Source: Echinarachnius parma
Taxonomy: Eukaryota; Echinodermata; Echinoidea; Clypeasteroida; Echinarachniidae
DNA length: 64,000 bases
Direction of reading: 5' to 3'
Assembly (NCBI GenBank): GCA_037951105.1
Contig: JBAMJV010003241.1
Coordinates: 169,736 to 233,735, forward strand
Shown: in pieces, positions 26,001-41,000 of the stretch
How the letters are laid out: each line of letters begins with the position of its first letter
Numbering within the stretch: position 1 is the stretch's first letter
Translations under genes and position numbers: made by a program
Notes under the pieces: generated by a model
The model's input: the letters and a program-made list of their open reading frames with translations, nothing else
Told to the model about the DNA's origin: nothing
Database searches by the model: none

Positions 26001-29000
26001 GGCTTGCTTGAGAATTACTTTTCTCTCACACTCCATCTCGTTTGACAGTCCTTACCTCATCCTCATCATCTTCATCATCCGAGTCGGCATCATCTGCCAC
26101 CACATCTGTAAGAGAGAGAGAAAAAAAGGGAGAAAATGAGCACTTCCTATTTCACTGTGACGTACTGTCTATGACTTTTTGGTTCTATACATTTTCACAC
26201 ATAATTTGTTTACTGTAAATATTCAATGCACCTTTCATTAACAAGCTCTGCTTTCTTGATTGGCTCCGGCCTCCTCATTTTAATCGGGTCTCTTTGAGAT
26301 TCTGAAATCTCTATTGACTTTGTACACAAACCACCTGGTTTGTGTAGTCAGGAAGGGGTTCACAATTAACATGTGTAATATTGAAAATATTTTGTATGAT
26401 CATATCTGTAATATAATATGTGAAATCGCTGTTACAGGCTTTCAAGTGGGCCTAACTGGAAAAGTAGGAGAAAAATAGGACCAATTTTTCCTAAAAAGTA
26501 GGACAAAAGTAGGACATTAGAGGCCTAAAGTAGGATAAAAGTAGGATGTGCGCGGGATTTTCGGAGAAGTTTTCATTGCTACTTACCATTACTCTTGATC
26601 ATATATCTTGGTCTGTACAATAGGCGTTGATTTCTTCTCTCCATAGGGGGAATGATACATCATTTCAACTTTGGCGAGGGAGCGAAGTGACCAACCCAGC
26701 GGGGATTGTATGACCGGAGGAGGGAGGGGGTATGGGGTCCCATGCTTTTTAATTTGACGATAACATGCAAATTGGAAGCACCTGGATGGAACCCTGAATG
26801 GAATCACAATGGGATGGGGGTCCATGGGGCGGAAGGAGCCCCCGAAAGCTTTTGGATTTCTGATATACAGAACTAAAGATATTGTCCATATTTAAAAAGA
26901 AAACCTAGTTAGCTATTAGATGGTTAGTTCTTTAGTTATTTGAATTTGAGTGGGCATAGCAAGAGTTCCTGAATAAAGATTTTATAAGTGTACAGGGGAC
27001 CGGGACAAATTACTATAATGGGGGTCCAGGGGGCGGAGCCCTCAGAAGCTTTTGGATTTCTGATATACAGAACTAAAGATATTGTCCATATTTAAAAAGA
27101 AAACCTAGTTAGCTATTAGATGGTTAGTTCTTTAGTTATTTAAATTTGAGTGGGCATAGCAAAAGTTCCTGAATAAAGATTGTATACATGTTCGGTGGAC
27201 TGGGTCAAATTACTATAATGGTGATCCAGGGGGCATAGCCCCCAGAAGATTTTGAATTTTGGCAGATGAGCACTCTCAATATGTGGTTTAATTGTATCAA
27301 CTTTCACATAATGGATAATAGAGGGCAATGTCCCTTTATTTTAATATTCAAAACTATATTTGAAGCTCAAATGTTGGAGCTGGGGGGGGGGGGGATAATA
27401 ATAATACAGGTTATCCCCCACCTCAAATATTGGGGGGGGGGATATATCCCCCCATTCCCCCTGTGATCGACGCTCATGATCTTTACTCACCACTTTAATG
27501 CACCAATCCCATATTTGATTTTTGGGAACACACAGCAGCAGAGCTGAGGCACGCACCAAGTCTTCTGGCTGATGTTTTTCTACAAAGAAGACTGGTGATG
27601 GTGAAACAATCATAGTGGACTACACACACCTTCTGTGAGAACCTGCAACAATTACACACTACTCCTGCATAATAATAGCCTCGCACAATGTTTTTTTTTT
27701 TTTTTGGTTACACAAAAAAGTAGGAGAAAGTAGGAAATAGTAGGAAATTTGGGGAAAAAGTAGGATAAGTAGGAGGTTGTGCAAAAAAGTAGGAAAAAGT
27801 AGGAAAAGTAGGACCACTTGAAAGCCTGCTGTTATCATACTATACACCTAATGTTTAATAAAACGAGAACCTGGCTTTCATTTTTTTATATCGACAAACT
27901 CATAGATTGAATCATGTAAATATAACATTTTCCAGTTTGTATTTCAACAATATTTCTTCATCTTCCAGGCCAAACATGCTTCACATCTAGATTCAAAGTT
28001 GAACTTAACTCGTTGGACCTAAATATTATGGAAAGCCATTAGTTTCTTTGTAAAATTGTTGAAACAGTTCTTTTAAAAGGCATATCTATTTTGATTAAAA
28101 TCAATAATATTTGTTATAATCAAGGAGCCTTGAAATTATTAATATAAAGTTTTGTTGGAGGTTTTAGATACTTGTATTTTTGGCTTTATATGTTTTATTT
28201 CAAGGCTACAAATGGCTTTCCATAATTGCTAGGTCCAACTTAGAGTTAAGTTCACCTTTATAGAATCTATGTAAAACATCCCCAGATAGTTTTTTTGTTG
28301 TAAGTATTGTAATTGGCATTCTTATTCCCCTTACCCGAGTTGAGTTGCTTGATGATGAAGTGGATTTGTCTGTTCATCTCTGGTGTGTCTTCCTTGATGA
28401 AACATTTCAGAACATCCTCCATTCCCTGCGACAATAACAAAAAATTATTATTCCCTAATCCTTTCATTTTTCATATTATTCAAAAATACACAATCAAATT
28501 AGTTAATTCACAATAAAAAAACAAACGGATGATTACCCAATCCGCTTTTCTTCAAATTAAACAAATTAGATCAGTAAATTGTTAATCGACAATGGAAAAA
28601 CAAAAAAGTTTATACCCCCATCCCCTCTTTCTTCAAATTCTTACAACATACAGTTAATGAGTTCTTCAACAATGACAACAAAAAAATGATTCCCCGATAC
28701 TGTTTTCCTTCAAATAAAAAAAAAATAAAAATCACATTAGATCATCGAACGGTACAAATTCTCACTTCATATTCTAACTTAGTGCACATATATACATCAC
28801 CATTTAATACAAATATAAGTTTTTGTAAAAACATTTCCGAACTGAGGATTTAGAACTTGCTCACTTTTATTTAGATAATTAATAAGACAGTTTTACACAA
28901 TTTGTTAGAGGTGTCCTTAAACTTACCATAGCTTTTGCTTCCTCCCTGATCTCTGGTATGGAGAGGATGCTGTACAGAGTGCCATTCACATAGGGTCGGA

Positions 29001-32000
29001 TCTACAAAATAAACATTACAAGGTTCATATTACATTGTATATACTTATTTTTCAAGTCAATCCCATGACTTTTCCATGACTTTTCAACACGGGAAACAAG
29101 GTTCTTTGACTTATATCAATACTTTTGATTTTTTACAAATTGATGCAATATGCAAGTGAAAAGATTTGCATAAATCTGATATATTTATTGATATTTCAGC
29201 TCTTTCTGAACCGATTTAAAATCACATGCTCTTCCAAATATTACACTTAGTTTTTCATTAGCTCACAAAAAAATGTATTTCTCTAAGCACCTTCTATGCC
29301 AAAACTGAACTGGCCCTTCAAAGGTAAACAAGAGTAGTAATTATTTCATATTGTTCTGCAAGTGTTTTGGTTGGTTTGAAATAAAGATTTGGACAAAAAT
29401 GCTTTGAAATTGACTAATTGAGTATGAATAGGCTCCAAAATAAAACCATTGATGACAAAGTTCAATTTAACCGCGTGAAGAACCGCGTATGTGTTGCAAA
29501 AGATTATGCGGGCTTGTCGATATCTCCAGCCCAGCGCTAGCGGGGGCTTGCGGCGCGGACAGGTGCGAACGGGCGATGAATTTAGGCCAAATTTTGCTGG
29601 CGTGCATTGGATTTCTTCGGAAATTTCTGCATATAACAATACTAAGGTTCAGATTCAACCACACAAACCATTTTTTATACTAATTCAACAATATTGACCA
29701 ATTAGTTTGGCCAATATAGATGTTTTCGGTAATTTTCCCAATATAGTTATTTGGCTTTAAGATTAACTGAAAGTATATTGAATAAGGACATATAAGAATG
29801 ATTCGCTTCCAAGTGCTCGTATATTTGTGAAATTTGATAAATTGATCCCATTTATCAATTCCATACTATAAGGCCCAGTGGATTGTGAGATAAGCTTTCA
29901 TTTACAATTATGATAAATATTTAGGTTGAAACATGCAAATATAACTCTGTTGATGTGTCGATACTATTCATGGAGACTATACAGTATTGTTTTTTACTTT
30001 ACAATTATGCTCAAACAGTAATATATTCATTTCCTATATATATAAAGTGAATTTATTCTCACCTCATGATCTTCGTGGCCCAAGAGGTCGCTCAGAACGT
30101 GTAGGATTCTGGTCTTGTCATCAACACACTTTCTTTTTCCTAAGCAGGGAACAATAATCACAAGAAATTGATTGAAAAAGAGCAAAGAAAATAGGGTTTC
30201 TCTGGGATTTGAACCCAAAACCTCTGAATTGTAAGACCGTTGCTCTACCAACTGAGCTATAGGTAGACTTAGTGTCGGTGTTCATACCTGTAACTCCTTC
30301 GTTTTCAATGCTCGTGATGGTCAGAAGCTACTATAAACTTGACACAAACCCAAAGGGGGATGTCAGAAAATATGCGCATATGAGTCAATTGAATTTGCTC
30401 ATTAAAGTGCATTTTATGACTTGCGATTAATCACAACTTGGCGATTGTTCACAACTCTTTATGCAACACCCCACAGGTGCTACTTTTACCCATAGTCATC
30501 AGGTACAGTTTAAACCCACATCATGAAACGGTGTACATTCTCAACTCCCCTAGGAGCATACTTTCAAGTCATATTAACCCCGCTTATGTACTGTACCTGA
30601 AGTTCTGAGGCACAGGTTCATGAGAAGCGCTATGGAGTATTCCAGAGTGTAGTCCGACAGTGAGTCGGAGTCTTCGAGCACGCTGACGAGCCAGATGATT
30701 ATACCGCCTTCTATCATCAACGTCTGCAGATGTCTCCTGCCGAGGGCAACGTGGAAAACATAATTAGAGAGAGAATTGCTGAATGAACATTGCCTTGAAT
30801 TGGTTTGTAGTGAATTGCAAGTACGGTTACAGTTACACCTTTTCTTTTGGAATTACTTGAATTCCAAAATGACATTAATTTAGAAGAAGCAGTGTCCCTT
30901 ATCCAATCGTCCACAACACAAAGTTTGAATTCAATTGCAGAAATACACAGACAATACTGAAATAAATGTATACTCATAATTGAGTGGTAACAACAAAACA
31001 TTTGAAATGAACAGAAAATTAAAATAGTTTGATACTTATAATTGCAATGTATCAACAAAACAAAAACAAACTTAATAGCAAAAAAAAAAATGTATATGCA
31101 CGTACTTGAGACTGAGTTTCTGCAAGGCGCCCAGGGCATTCTCTCTGGTGATGGAATCTTGGTCCTCGGACTGCAGTGTAACTTGAAGAGTCTCCACAAT
31201 ATGCGGGAATTTACCCAGGTAGTTACGGCCTGATGCAGGAGAGAAAAGAAAAGAGACAGCCCAACTTTGAGTATTTCAGCAACTTGTCTTGAGAAGGTTA
31301 ACACAACTCATCTCAATTAAATTAAATTCCACTGAATTCAATTCAATTAGATCAAATTCAATTTAATCGGCCTAACCTGACAGAGAAAAGATAAGAGACT
31401 GTCTGAATGAGCATTCTAGTGACTTGTCTTGATAGGAAAACAAATGCTAGAAAATAAAAAAAATTGTGGCCCAGTTGGCCAAGAAAAAACATGTTTTTTC
31501 ACATTTTTGTGGCATGAAACCTGAATGCGGTGGCTCTAAACTGTTCAACTTAAAATCTTTGTGAACGTACATCCCCAGGTTTCAGTAACAACTGGGTTAA
31601 TTCATTCACTATTATAGAATGGGTTGATAAATCACTGCAATCTGATTGGTTGAGAGCAAAATTTGTGCAGACAATTAATTACACTGGATGCATGAAAAGT
31701 CATGCGTCCGGTAAAAAAATCATGCGTCCGGTAAAAATGTCATGCGTCCGGTAAAAATGTCATGCGTCCGGTAAAAAATGTCATGCGTCCGGTAAAAAAA
31801 TCATGCGTCCGGTAAAAAATTTCATGCGTCCGGTAAAAAATTTCATTCATCCGGTAAAATTATTTCATGCATCCGGTAATTTTTCTAATTTTTAATTTTT
31901 TGAATTTTTGGGGGGCGTAACAATGCCCATTCTATAAAACAGATGATGCGCAAGTTTATTTTGTGGGTCGGTGGAATTGTTTGCACGCGGTAACTATGGA

Positions 32001-35000
32001 AACTAGTCTAAACCCACTCGTGTGTTTAACAGTTCCATAGTTACCTTGTGCAAACAATTCCTACCGACCCACTCATACCTGCGCATCATTTGTATACTGG
32101 AACCTAGCTGGTGTTACATGCGTTAACTCCTTGAATGCCAAGCTCACATTTTTGCATCACACAATACAAACAAATGCCATAGAGCTGTGGAGATAACAAT
32201 ATCTCATAATCATCAGGTGAACTTAAATCTTTGCTTAAATCAGCCCCTTGGTTCATACCAAAATTGGGTTTTGATAGACCACCAGGTTCCCATAAGCAAG
32301 GGTTCACCCTTGATTATGGGAACCTGGTGGTCTATTGTACAAAGTCTATAGGGATTTCAGAATCTTGAAGGGAACAGGTAAACCCGTTACTTATGGGAAC
32401 CTGCATGGTGGTCTACATGTATGTACAAAGTCTATGGGGATTTCAGAAGCTTGAAGGGAACCGGTCAACTTACCGACGGAGAGAGAGGCGAAGGCATTGA
32501 AGAGTCTGGCTGTGTACTGCTGTATGACCTCATCGGCCGTGGAGTTCAACATCTCAATCACCTTGGCCTGAAAGGGGACCACCAGGCAAAGAACAAATAA
32601 ATTTAATGAAAATGAGCAAAGAAAATTGGGCTTCCCCAGGGTTCGAACCCGAGACCCCGGGACCGCTGGATCGGTGCTCTGGGTACTGAGCTAGAAAGCT
32701 TTTGTGATGGCTGTCCATCCCAATGATCCTTTTCCAATGCTTTAGAAATTTAAACCTGAAACAAACCCAAAGGATAATAAATCAACTTAGGGACATGTGC
32801 GAGTGATCTCTGAAGTGATGCAGCTTTTCTTTAAAAAAGTATTTTTTGTTTGTTCATTTTAAAGGGGACCACCAGGCAAAGAACTTGCACATAGTTATAT
32901 GTTTCGGTACCGTTGTGTGATATCAAATAGATACCCAACACTTTACAAAGGGTTGTATAATTCATAAACAATGCAATTAATTACCACCACTTACGGAACC
33001 AATATGGCCTCATGGTTCCGTTTCGCCAAACATCTGGGAGTGCGCCAATTCTATTCTGATGTCTGTAGATTGTAGCAAGTTTGGCAGATCTCCACTACAA
33101 AAAAAAACCCAATATCATACAAGGCACACTTCATCGTCCAAACAACAAAATAAAGCATAGAATTTTGCATTCATGTCCACCTTAGCCCGTTCAAAACAAC
33201 CCATTTCCATAAACATAAATTATCAACTCTTACAATACCACGCAGTGAATGTTCAATGAGTTTGTGCGTATAAATTGGGTTCACACAATTATTTGATGTA
33301 AACTCACCCTATGCGAGCCCGAGTGTGCACAGCCTAGAACGTCATTCTTGATGAACGCGGAAATCACCTCGCCTCTTTGCTCCCCAGGCTCACTCCGCGT
33401 TAAACGCTGAATAAAAGTATACAATATATAAAATGCAATAATGGCTGTCAACCACATCATCAAAATCCTGTTCATACATGTATAAAGAGCATTTGAACAT
33501 GTCAATAGTTACAAAAGTTACAGTCCTTCCCGTGCCAATTTTGGCACATAAGGTGGTGCTAGCTATCCCTGATTCATTAGCCCTAGGCCACACGTCTACT
33601 AAATGTTGCGACAGCTACAGAAGGGGGCCAGTCCTCTGGTAACTCGTGCCGAACGCCTGGCTAGAAGGCAGAAGGTACCATTTTTAAAGTCTGTGGTATG
33701 ACGTGGTCTGGGTTCGAACCCGGGACCTCCCGTGCATGAGGCGGACTCTCTATTCCGCTAAGCCACCATGCTTGGTACATGTCAATAGGAAAGGTGTTAA
33801 CTAAAGTACATCCGTTAACTTTATAAGATTTTTGTCCAAAGGTTTTTTATTTGAGATATCAATCATATACCAAATATTACTGTAAGATTCTCCTAAGTGA
33901 TGAGTGAAAGTGTCAGGATAGAAATTTATTTGTTATTTAATGTAAGAAAGAAATTGCTAATATACAAATACTGGAGGTTTCCTTTAATTAGAATGTGCCT
34001 TTAACGTAGAGGGTAGCGTAATGCTTTGTTTAGACCCAATCAGCCAAGTCAGCTGGTAGCATTGATAGTTGAAGGGGGCCCGGCTAGAATAGTGAAGTGT
34101 ATAAAGTTGTTGTGCAACAGTCCTTTGTTTAGATTCAATCGGCCAAGTCAGCTGGTAACCTTGGTAATTTAAGCGGGTCCGGCTAGGGAAGTCAAATGTA
34201 GAGTTGTTGTGTAACAGTCCTTTGTTTAGACTCAATCAGCCAAGTCGGCTGGTAACCTTGGTAATTTAGGCGGGTCTTGGCTAGGGAAGTTAAATGTATA
34301 GAATTGTTGCATAATAGTCTTTTGGCCAGACAAGGCTTTATTATTAGAAAGGCCTTTATTTAGTCATTTAAACATGTTTAGTTTAGTTAGCTAGGTCAGG
34401 ATTGGCACAGTCGAGAAAGTTCTGTTGTTTATAGAAATTGTTTGCATGTTATGTAATAGTCCTGTCTAGACGTCTTGAAAGCTATTAGGGCCTGTTTCTG
34501 AATTCCTAGGGCAGGTTTATATTTGTTATAGAGATATTTAAGCCTGTTTAGTTCAGTTAGCTAGTTTATTATTTGCACGATCGAGAAACTTCTACTGTTT
34601 ATAGAAATTGTTTGCATGTTATGTAATAGCCCTGTCTAGACGTCTTAAAAGCTTTTAGGGCCTGTTTCTGAATTCCTATTGTGGGTTTATTGTTATGTAG
34701 AGATATTTTTGCTTGCATGGTTGCCAGCTTGGCACATATTTTAAAGTAATTTGATTAGTTCGGAAATGGTATAAATAGAGGGGGAATCGAAGTAATCGGG
34801 GAGAGCACTTGAGTCAAGCAAGCAGTATAGATCTCCGTTAGGGGCAAACGTTTTCTCTGGGGGAATTCCACATCGAGGCGAGAGGCACGCCCCAACCGCG
34901 ATAAACCATAAGCTCGCCTAGCCAAGTCGCCGTCTACTCAATCAAGTCAACACTGCGTGGGTCGAGTATGCAGCGTCGCGGACAACGCAATGTCTGGTAG

Positions 35001-38000
35001 CTGGACTGAGGACCGGAGGACAAGCAAAGCTGAGAGGCCAAGTCGGCGTGGGCTACCAAGGGACAGTCAAGCGGCCCTGCTCAGACTGACAAGGACACGG
35101 ACGACGGACGGGTCGGCAGACCGGGGCGACGACGGCGGCACCGAACTGAGGATCGCCAGATCACAGTTATGTAATTTTTGATTATTCATACCATTCTGTG
35201 AACACTAGAAATTATGTTTGAAGATTCAACTTATTTTTGAAACGTTAAACGTTCTTCTCGATGTGTTCTTTTCTGAGGTCTAGAGTAGCAGTAGAAAACA
35301 AAAACAAAAAAAAGTCACCCACGTGACAGAAAGTTTCATTGAAAAAGAACACTGTTAATCTAAAGAAAGGGTAAAAATAGATGTCAGATTGTATCAACTA
35401 CTGCTCAGTGATTTTTAATACAATCAGAAAATTTTCCTGGAACACTTTTTGTTTAATCATAAAGATCTCCACAATTAGGGAAACTTTTGAAAAATCAACA
35501 CTCATTTCATTATTTTGTTAGCATAAGCTAAACAACAAGGAACAAGATAATTGTGAAAGCTCCATGTGATTTTGGTTAAATTTGACAAAGTTAAAGTGAT
35601 CTATTTATATTATTGTCAAAATCCACAAAAACTTACTTAGAACTCTAGCAGTTCGCACATACTGTAACTAGTTGTATTGTATTACCAATAGAGGCATGGA
35701 ACACGTATTGATTTTCTAAATTTCTCTTATAAGAATATTTATGATTAAAGTGTTCAGATTTGAAAATCTCCCTGGGAGACTTTCAACTGTGTACAAAGTG
35801 AGTAATTGGCAAATTATGACATAAATGGTACCCTGGGGTACCAAACGAATATCCGCCATTTTGTTTAATTATTTATTTATTTTTTAGGGCTGTACCAGGG
35901 TATAGCGTGCATACAATCGCGCGCTGCACTCCATACACAACACAATACGGTTGTGCTTCGAGTGGACACAAGATGGCGCTACACAACGCGGTACCCCGGG
36001 GTACCGCGTGTGTCGTCAAATACCACTTTGCATTATCGCGCATTACTTGGTAATATGACATTCATTTACCATGATGAAATTTTCACATATCACTCCATGA
36101 ACATATCAGATCACAGAATTACACATTTGATCAACCTTTTTAAAATTTGTTTCCATATCTTAACATATTTACTAGATCCTTGTATTCAAACCTAAATGTA
36201 GTACCGATCACCTACCCATCTGAGAGCCTGTAGCAGTAGCGACCTTCTCCTACTTTCTGCGGACACCATGTCACCTTTAACTTTCTTGAAGTCCAGCGAG
36301 GCAAGGATGGGCAGGTCATCTCTGAAAATAAATATTGATTGCAAACAAAAGGCTTTTTAAAAACTCACAGTACAAAGTTATTGCAAGTTTATAGAGTGAC
36401 ACTGTTGATTAGTGCATTGTTGACAATGAAATAGCTCAAAATAGGATTGGAAGATAGCAACGGCCCAATAGCTTGCGGTCAATAATAATGAGCTTTATTT
36501 GGGCCACCAGATTTCTCTTCTGCTAAATTTTACTTGCCAATCTGGGCAACAAAAATAGAGATTTGATTACTGTTTGGTTTTCTTTGTTTGGGGCTACTCT
36601 GTTCTTGCTTTAGGACACCACAATTGGGAAAACTCTACTTTACTTTTCATGCTTAACAAGGCCATTTAGTCCCAACAGTCAATCTCTATTATTGGCTAAA
36701 ATACATTTTGTTGTACCTTCTTCTTACAATCATCTTCACAAAATTGTCTAAGATTTTTAAACAAAATAACAAATTTAATTTATCAAACATAAATAGACAT
36801 TACCCTAAAGCATGAATCATGAAAGGTATTTATGATAGGAGTCATAAAACAAATTTACCATTTAAAAAAAGAAATCTGAATAACTTATTTAAAGTTCTGT
36901 TAACAGTGGAACTCTTTACAGAGAGCACCTTGGGTATTATCTTGTTAGATCAGGATTCTCATTTTATCGGATTAAAAAAAAGTAACTTAAAAGAGCTTGG
37001 GCAAGCAAAATAACATTTAGTTGGTATGAGAAAGTGTTGTTATATAAGAGCTCTTTGAAATAAGGTTCCACTGTATATAACAGGGATGTAAGTGGAGCTT
37101 TAAAAAAAATCCAGAAATTGGGGGTCCAGGGGGCGGTAGCCCCCTGGCGGGGTTGCAGGGGCAGCGCCCTTGCCCCATAGCAGCGCCCCTGCAGGAAAAT
37201 TTTGCAAATTTGCTTTTGAACTTTGCAGTTTTTAGTAACACGATGGATAGGTTTTGATTGTAATTTGTAATTAAGGACACGTTTGTCGATCCAAAAAAAA
37301 AAAAAAAAAATTTAAAAAAATAAATAAATAAAATAAATTTAAAAAAAATAATTTTAAAAAAAATAATAAAAAAAAAAAAACAGAATTTTATAAAAAATCC
37401 GGATTTCTGTCAAAATCCGGAAAACTTACATCCCTGATATAAACATGCAGAAAACTGAAAAAATTTGGCAATCAAAATTGTTTTTTGTTCTTAATTGTTT
37501 ATAATAAAACAATAAAAATGAGGGGATTCTCTCACCTGACTTCTTCTGGGATCGTACTGAGGATCAACAACCAAAACAAACCAAGGATTAGCATTCAGCG
37601 TTATCATGCATAGCATTACAAGTTTACAACACTACTTGATGTGTTCTAGCTGCTAAAGTGATCCATTAACTTTACAAGATTCTCCTAAAAGTGAAACTTA
37701 AAATCATATCCCCAATGTAATTTTAAGATATTTCTGTGTGATAGTTTCATAGAAAATAACCTAGTGACAAAAGTGAAAATTCATGTCATATCGTATCACC
37801 TATTGATCCATTGATGTTTATTACAATCAAAAAGTTTTCCTAGAAAGATTTTGAATGAATGAATGAATGAATGAACAACTCCATAATTAGGGAGACGTTT
37901 GAAAATTCAAAACCTATTTTATTCTCCTGTTACATTAATCACTGTATGATTGTGGTTGAATTTGACAAAGTTCATGGATCACATTAACAATTAGTGAATA

Positions 38001-41000
38001 TTAAAGCAATATTGACATGCATACAAATTACTCGATCATTGGGACTATACACATGCAAGCATTCCATTTCATCCATTTATGATATTCATATTCATTCAAT
38101 AATCATGCACAGTTTGTATTCTATATTGTCAATAAAACAATCTGGAAACATTTCTTTTTTCTCAAATGGAATTGACATGCAGTAAATGTAATTTAGGTGA
38201 ATAATAGGCAATGTCATATATCTAGAATTACAAAGTATTTTTAAAGTGCACTATATTCTTCTTTAATCTTTAACATCCCAGACACTAATTCTGTCTGCTA
38301 TGACATTAATACCCCACAAGAAATTACTGCGTGCATGCACATTCATCTTACATATTATTACATTTATTATGATCTGTTTTGAACTATTACTATTTATCTT
38401 TTCATATCTTTGATGGATGAGTGACATAAACTGAACTTTCTACTAGTATATAATATGTATATGTCACTTTCTAAAACATATGACTGAGGAGTAACTGCAT
38501 GGCATTCCAAACACAAGTAAAATGAACCTGACTATAACTTCTCTGCTCTGTATCACTTGGGTGATCTTCAAGTTTATAGACATGCAGGTTCAACTGTACA
38601 AAGTTCTGAGCCATAAAATGAGTGAACCCATAACATGCACCTTTAATATGAATCAACAACTACTGTAATGTCAAGGGGAACATGCCAATAGCATAACATA
38701 ATGTACAGTATGTGGCGGGTAAACTTGGCATCACATTTTCATATTCAAGTACTAACATGCACAAATACAAATGGAAACAGGTCATACCTATGTTGTTGCA
38801 TTGACATTTTCAGCACTGCTGCAGCCTAAAATTGGGGGAAAAGGACAACAAAAAACAGGACAAATAATAATTAAGAGCATGCCATGGTTTGAAAATAATT
38901 AATTGACTTTAAGAGTGTAATTTAACTTGTAGTTCAGTTAATGATTTGTTGTACTTTACCGGAAGTGAATTAGTTAATGTAGTCTGTACTTAACCCATCC
39001 CAATACAATAAACACTTTATTTAAACATGAATTGATTTAACCAGTTTCTTGCTTGAACAGGGTAATTCTCATCTCCTGTTCAGCACACTCAGAAGTGGGA
39101 ACCAGGTATACTCTGTCCCAAATTATACACTCATTACTCAATTTATTCATGAATCTAAAAGTTGATTTTCTGACTGCAGACTTATCAAATATAATATGGT
39201 ATCACCTAAAAGATAATAATAAACGTATACTAATGATACCTAATACACCTAATACTCCAATTCATGCCTTAAGATTTCTGAGGTAAACAAGTTAATGTTT
39301 CAATAAAACCCCAAAGAATGAGAAATGAATTACTCACCGTGGCAGGTCTTGTGATGTCGACCGATTCACTGAGCTGATTGGAGAACAGCCTCTGACAAAC
39401 ACTCTGCACATACTCAGGGGTTACCTAGGGGAAAAACACAAACAAATCATGATTAACTTTTATTATTAAATGTGACTGGCTATAGCAAAACCCGACACTT
39501 GTCAGTAATTCATGTTCTGAAGAAATGGGCATTCTAAGTTCACATAACGTGTGTAAAAGACCTATGATTGTAAAATATCTTCGCCAATCATTGACCAATT
39601 CGTTAGAACAAAAGCATCAAATGAAAGTCTGTGATGAGGCCTTGCTAATGGTATGAAAATCTACATTCTTATTTTTACCGACAAGTGCAGGGTTTTGCTA
39701 TAGCTGGTCACAAATAGTGATAGACAATCTATCAAGTCAATGTTTTTTAAATGTACATTTTTTTCTCTATCATTCGTTTAACAGATTTGAGACATTTGTA
39801 GGCAATTGTTTTTTCTTTTTATTCACCCTACAATAAATCATTCATGGCAATTGTTCCAAGACTTCAAGTGGTATCTGTTTATCTGTCTAAATTCAACGCT
39901 ATTAATTTTGACTTGGAGAAGTCAAACCAGTGTAAAGTGACCACCTTAGGGAAACAAGAAAATTGACCACTGTAAATAGTTGACCTCTACAGATATAGGT
40001 TTCATAACATTGTTTTCTATGCAGGTGACCACCAATAAATTTAGGTGGGCTGGTATAGACAGGTGGCCGATACTTTCATCCCTCTATCATCAGAGCTACC
40101 AACATTGACATTCATCAATCAGGAAGATTATGGGGCATTTCATCAGAAATCAAGGAGATATCTATCAAATGCATACAACCTAATGACAATAATCCTTCAA
40201 TAATCAGGGAGGTTGGCTGATGGGATGAAATCCCATAAAGTAATCTTGGTCTATTTTCAAGGAGTCTCCTGCGAAATCAGGGAGACATGGCAGGCTCTCT
40301 GTATCATGAAGGAATATCACATATCTGATTTGTCTTCTTTGTCTGTATGAATGTCGCGGGAAGTTTGTGTGTGTAGTTTGCAGGGGTAGGGGTCTATGGC
40401 ATAGCTAGGTTTTTTTTCCAGTGGGGGCACTGGGGGAGGGGGCATTGCATTTCACAAGGGGCAAGACAGGTTTGACTGCAAATTGTATCCCAACCTTTAG
40501 TGGGAGTGTTGTGGTATATTTGTTCAGACCATGGTAGTCTAAAATACCTTCAATAGGAAGGTCGTGGGTTCGATTCCCAGGTGTGGCATGTGTGTCCTCC
40601 ACCAAGACACTTCATCCACATTTGCTGCTCTCAAACCCAGGTGCAGTTAATGGATACTAATTGGCAGGAATCTATTCCTTGAAATGCCTAAGCGCCCTAT
40701 CATGGCAGCTCGGCGAAATCCAAGGTAATAATGCTCTGAGTGCTTTGAGACTTCTGCATTAAAGCACTATATTGCACAAATGGCAGTTAATTGTTCCAAA
40801 TGCACTACTAAGCACAAATATGATATTATTATAACCATTACTTTTTACCTGATTTCCTTTGATACAGCTTTCCAGGGAGTCCACTAGCTCGGCAGTAATG
40901 CCTATCAGATTGTGGTAGTCGGCCTGCATGGGATAACAATCCATGAAAAAAGAAACATCATAATCTGTGATAAATATCAAACCAAAAAACTGTAATGTAC

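Noticed and set aside
30178..32715. Functional tRNA genes
   Set aside because: The A and B boxes are present but cloverleaf stems are poor and the flanks are shared between copies, as in tRNA-derived SINEs.
34957..35181. GC-rich open frame [14 protein letters not shown]... as a gene
   Set aside because: Lies wholly inside the solo LTR downstream of its TATA box; no family resemblance.
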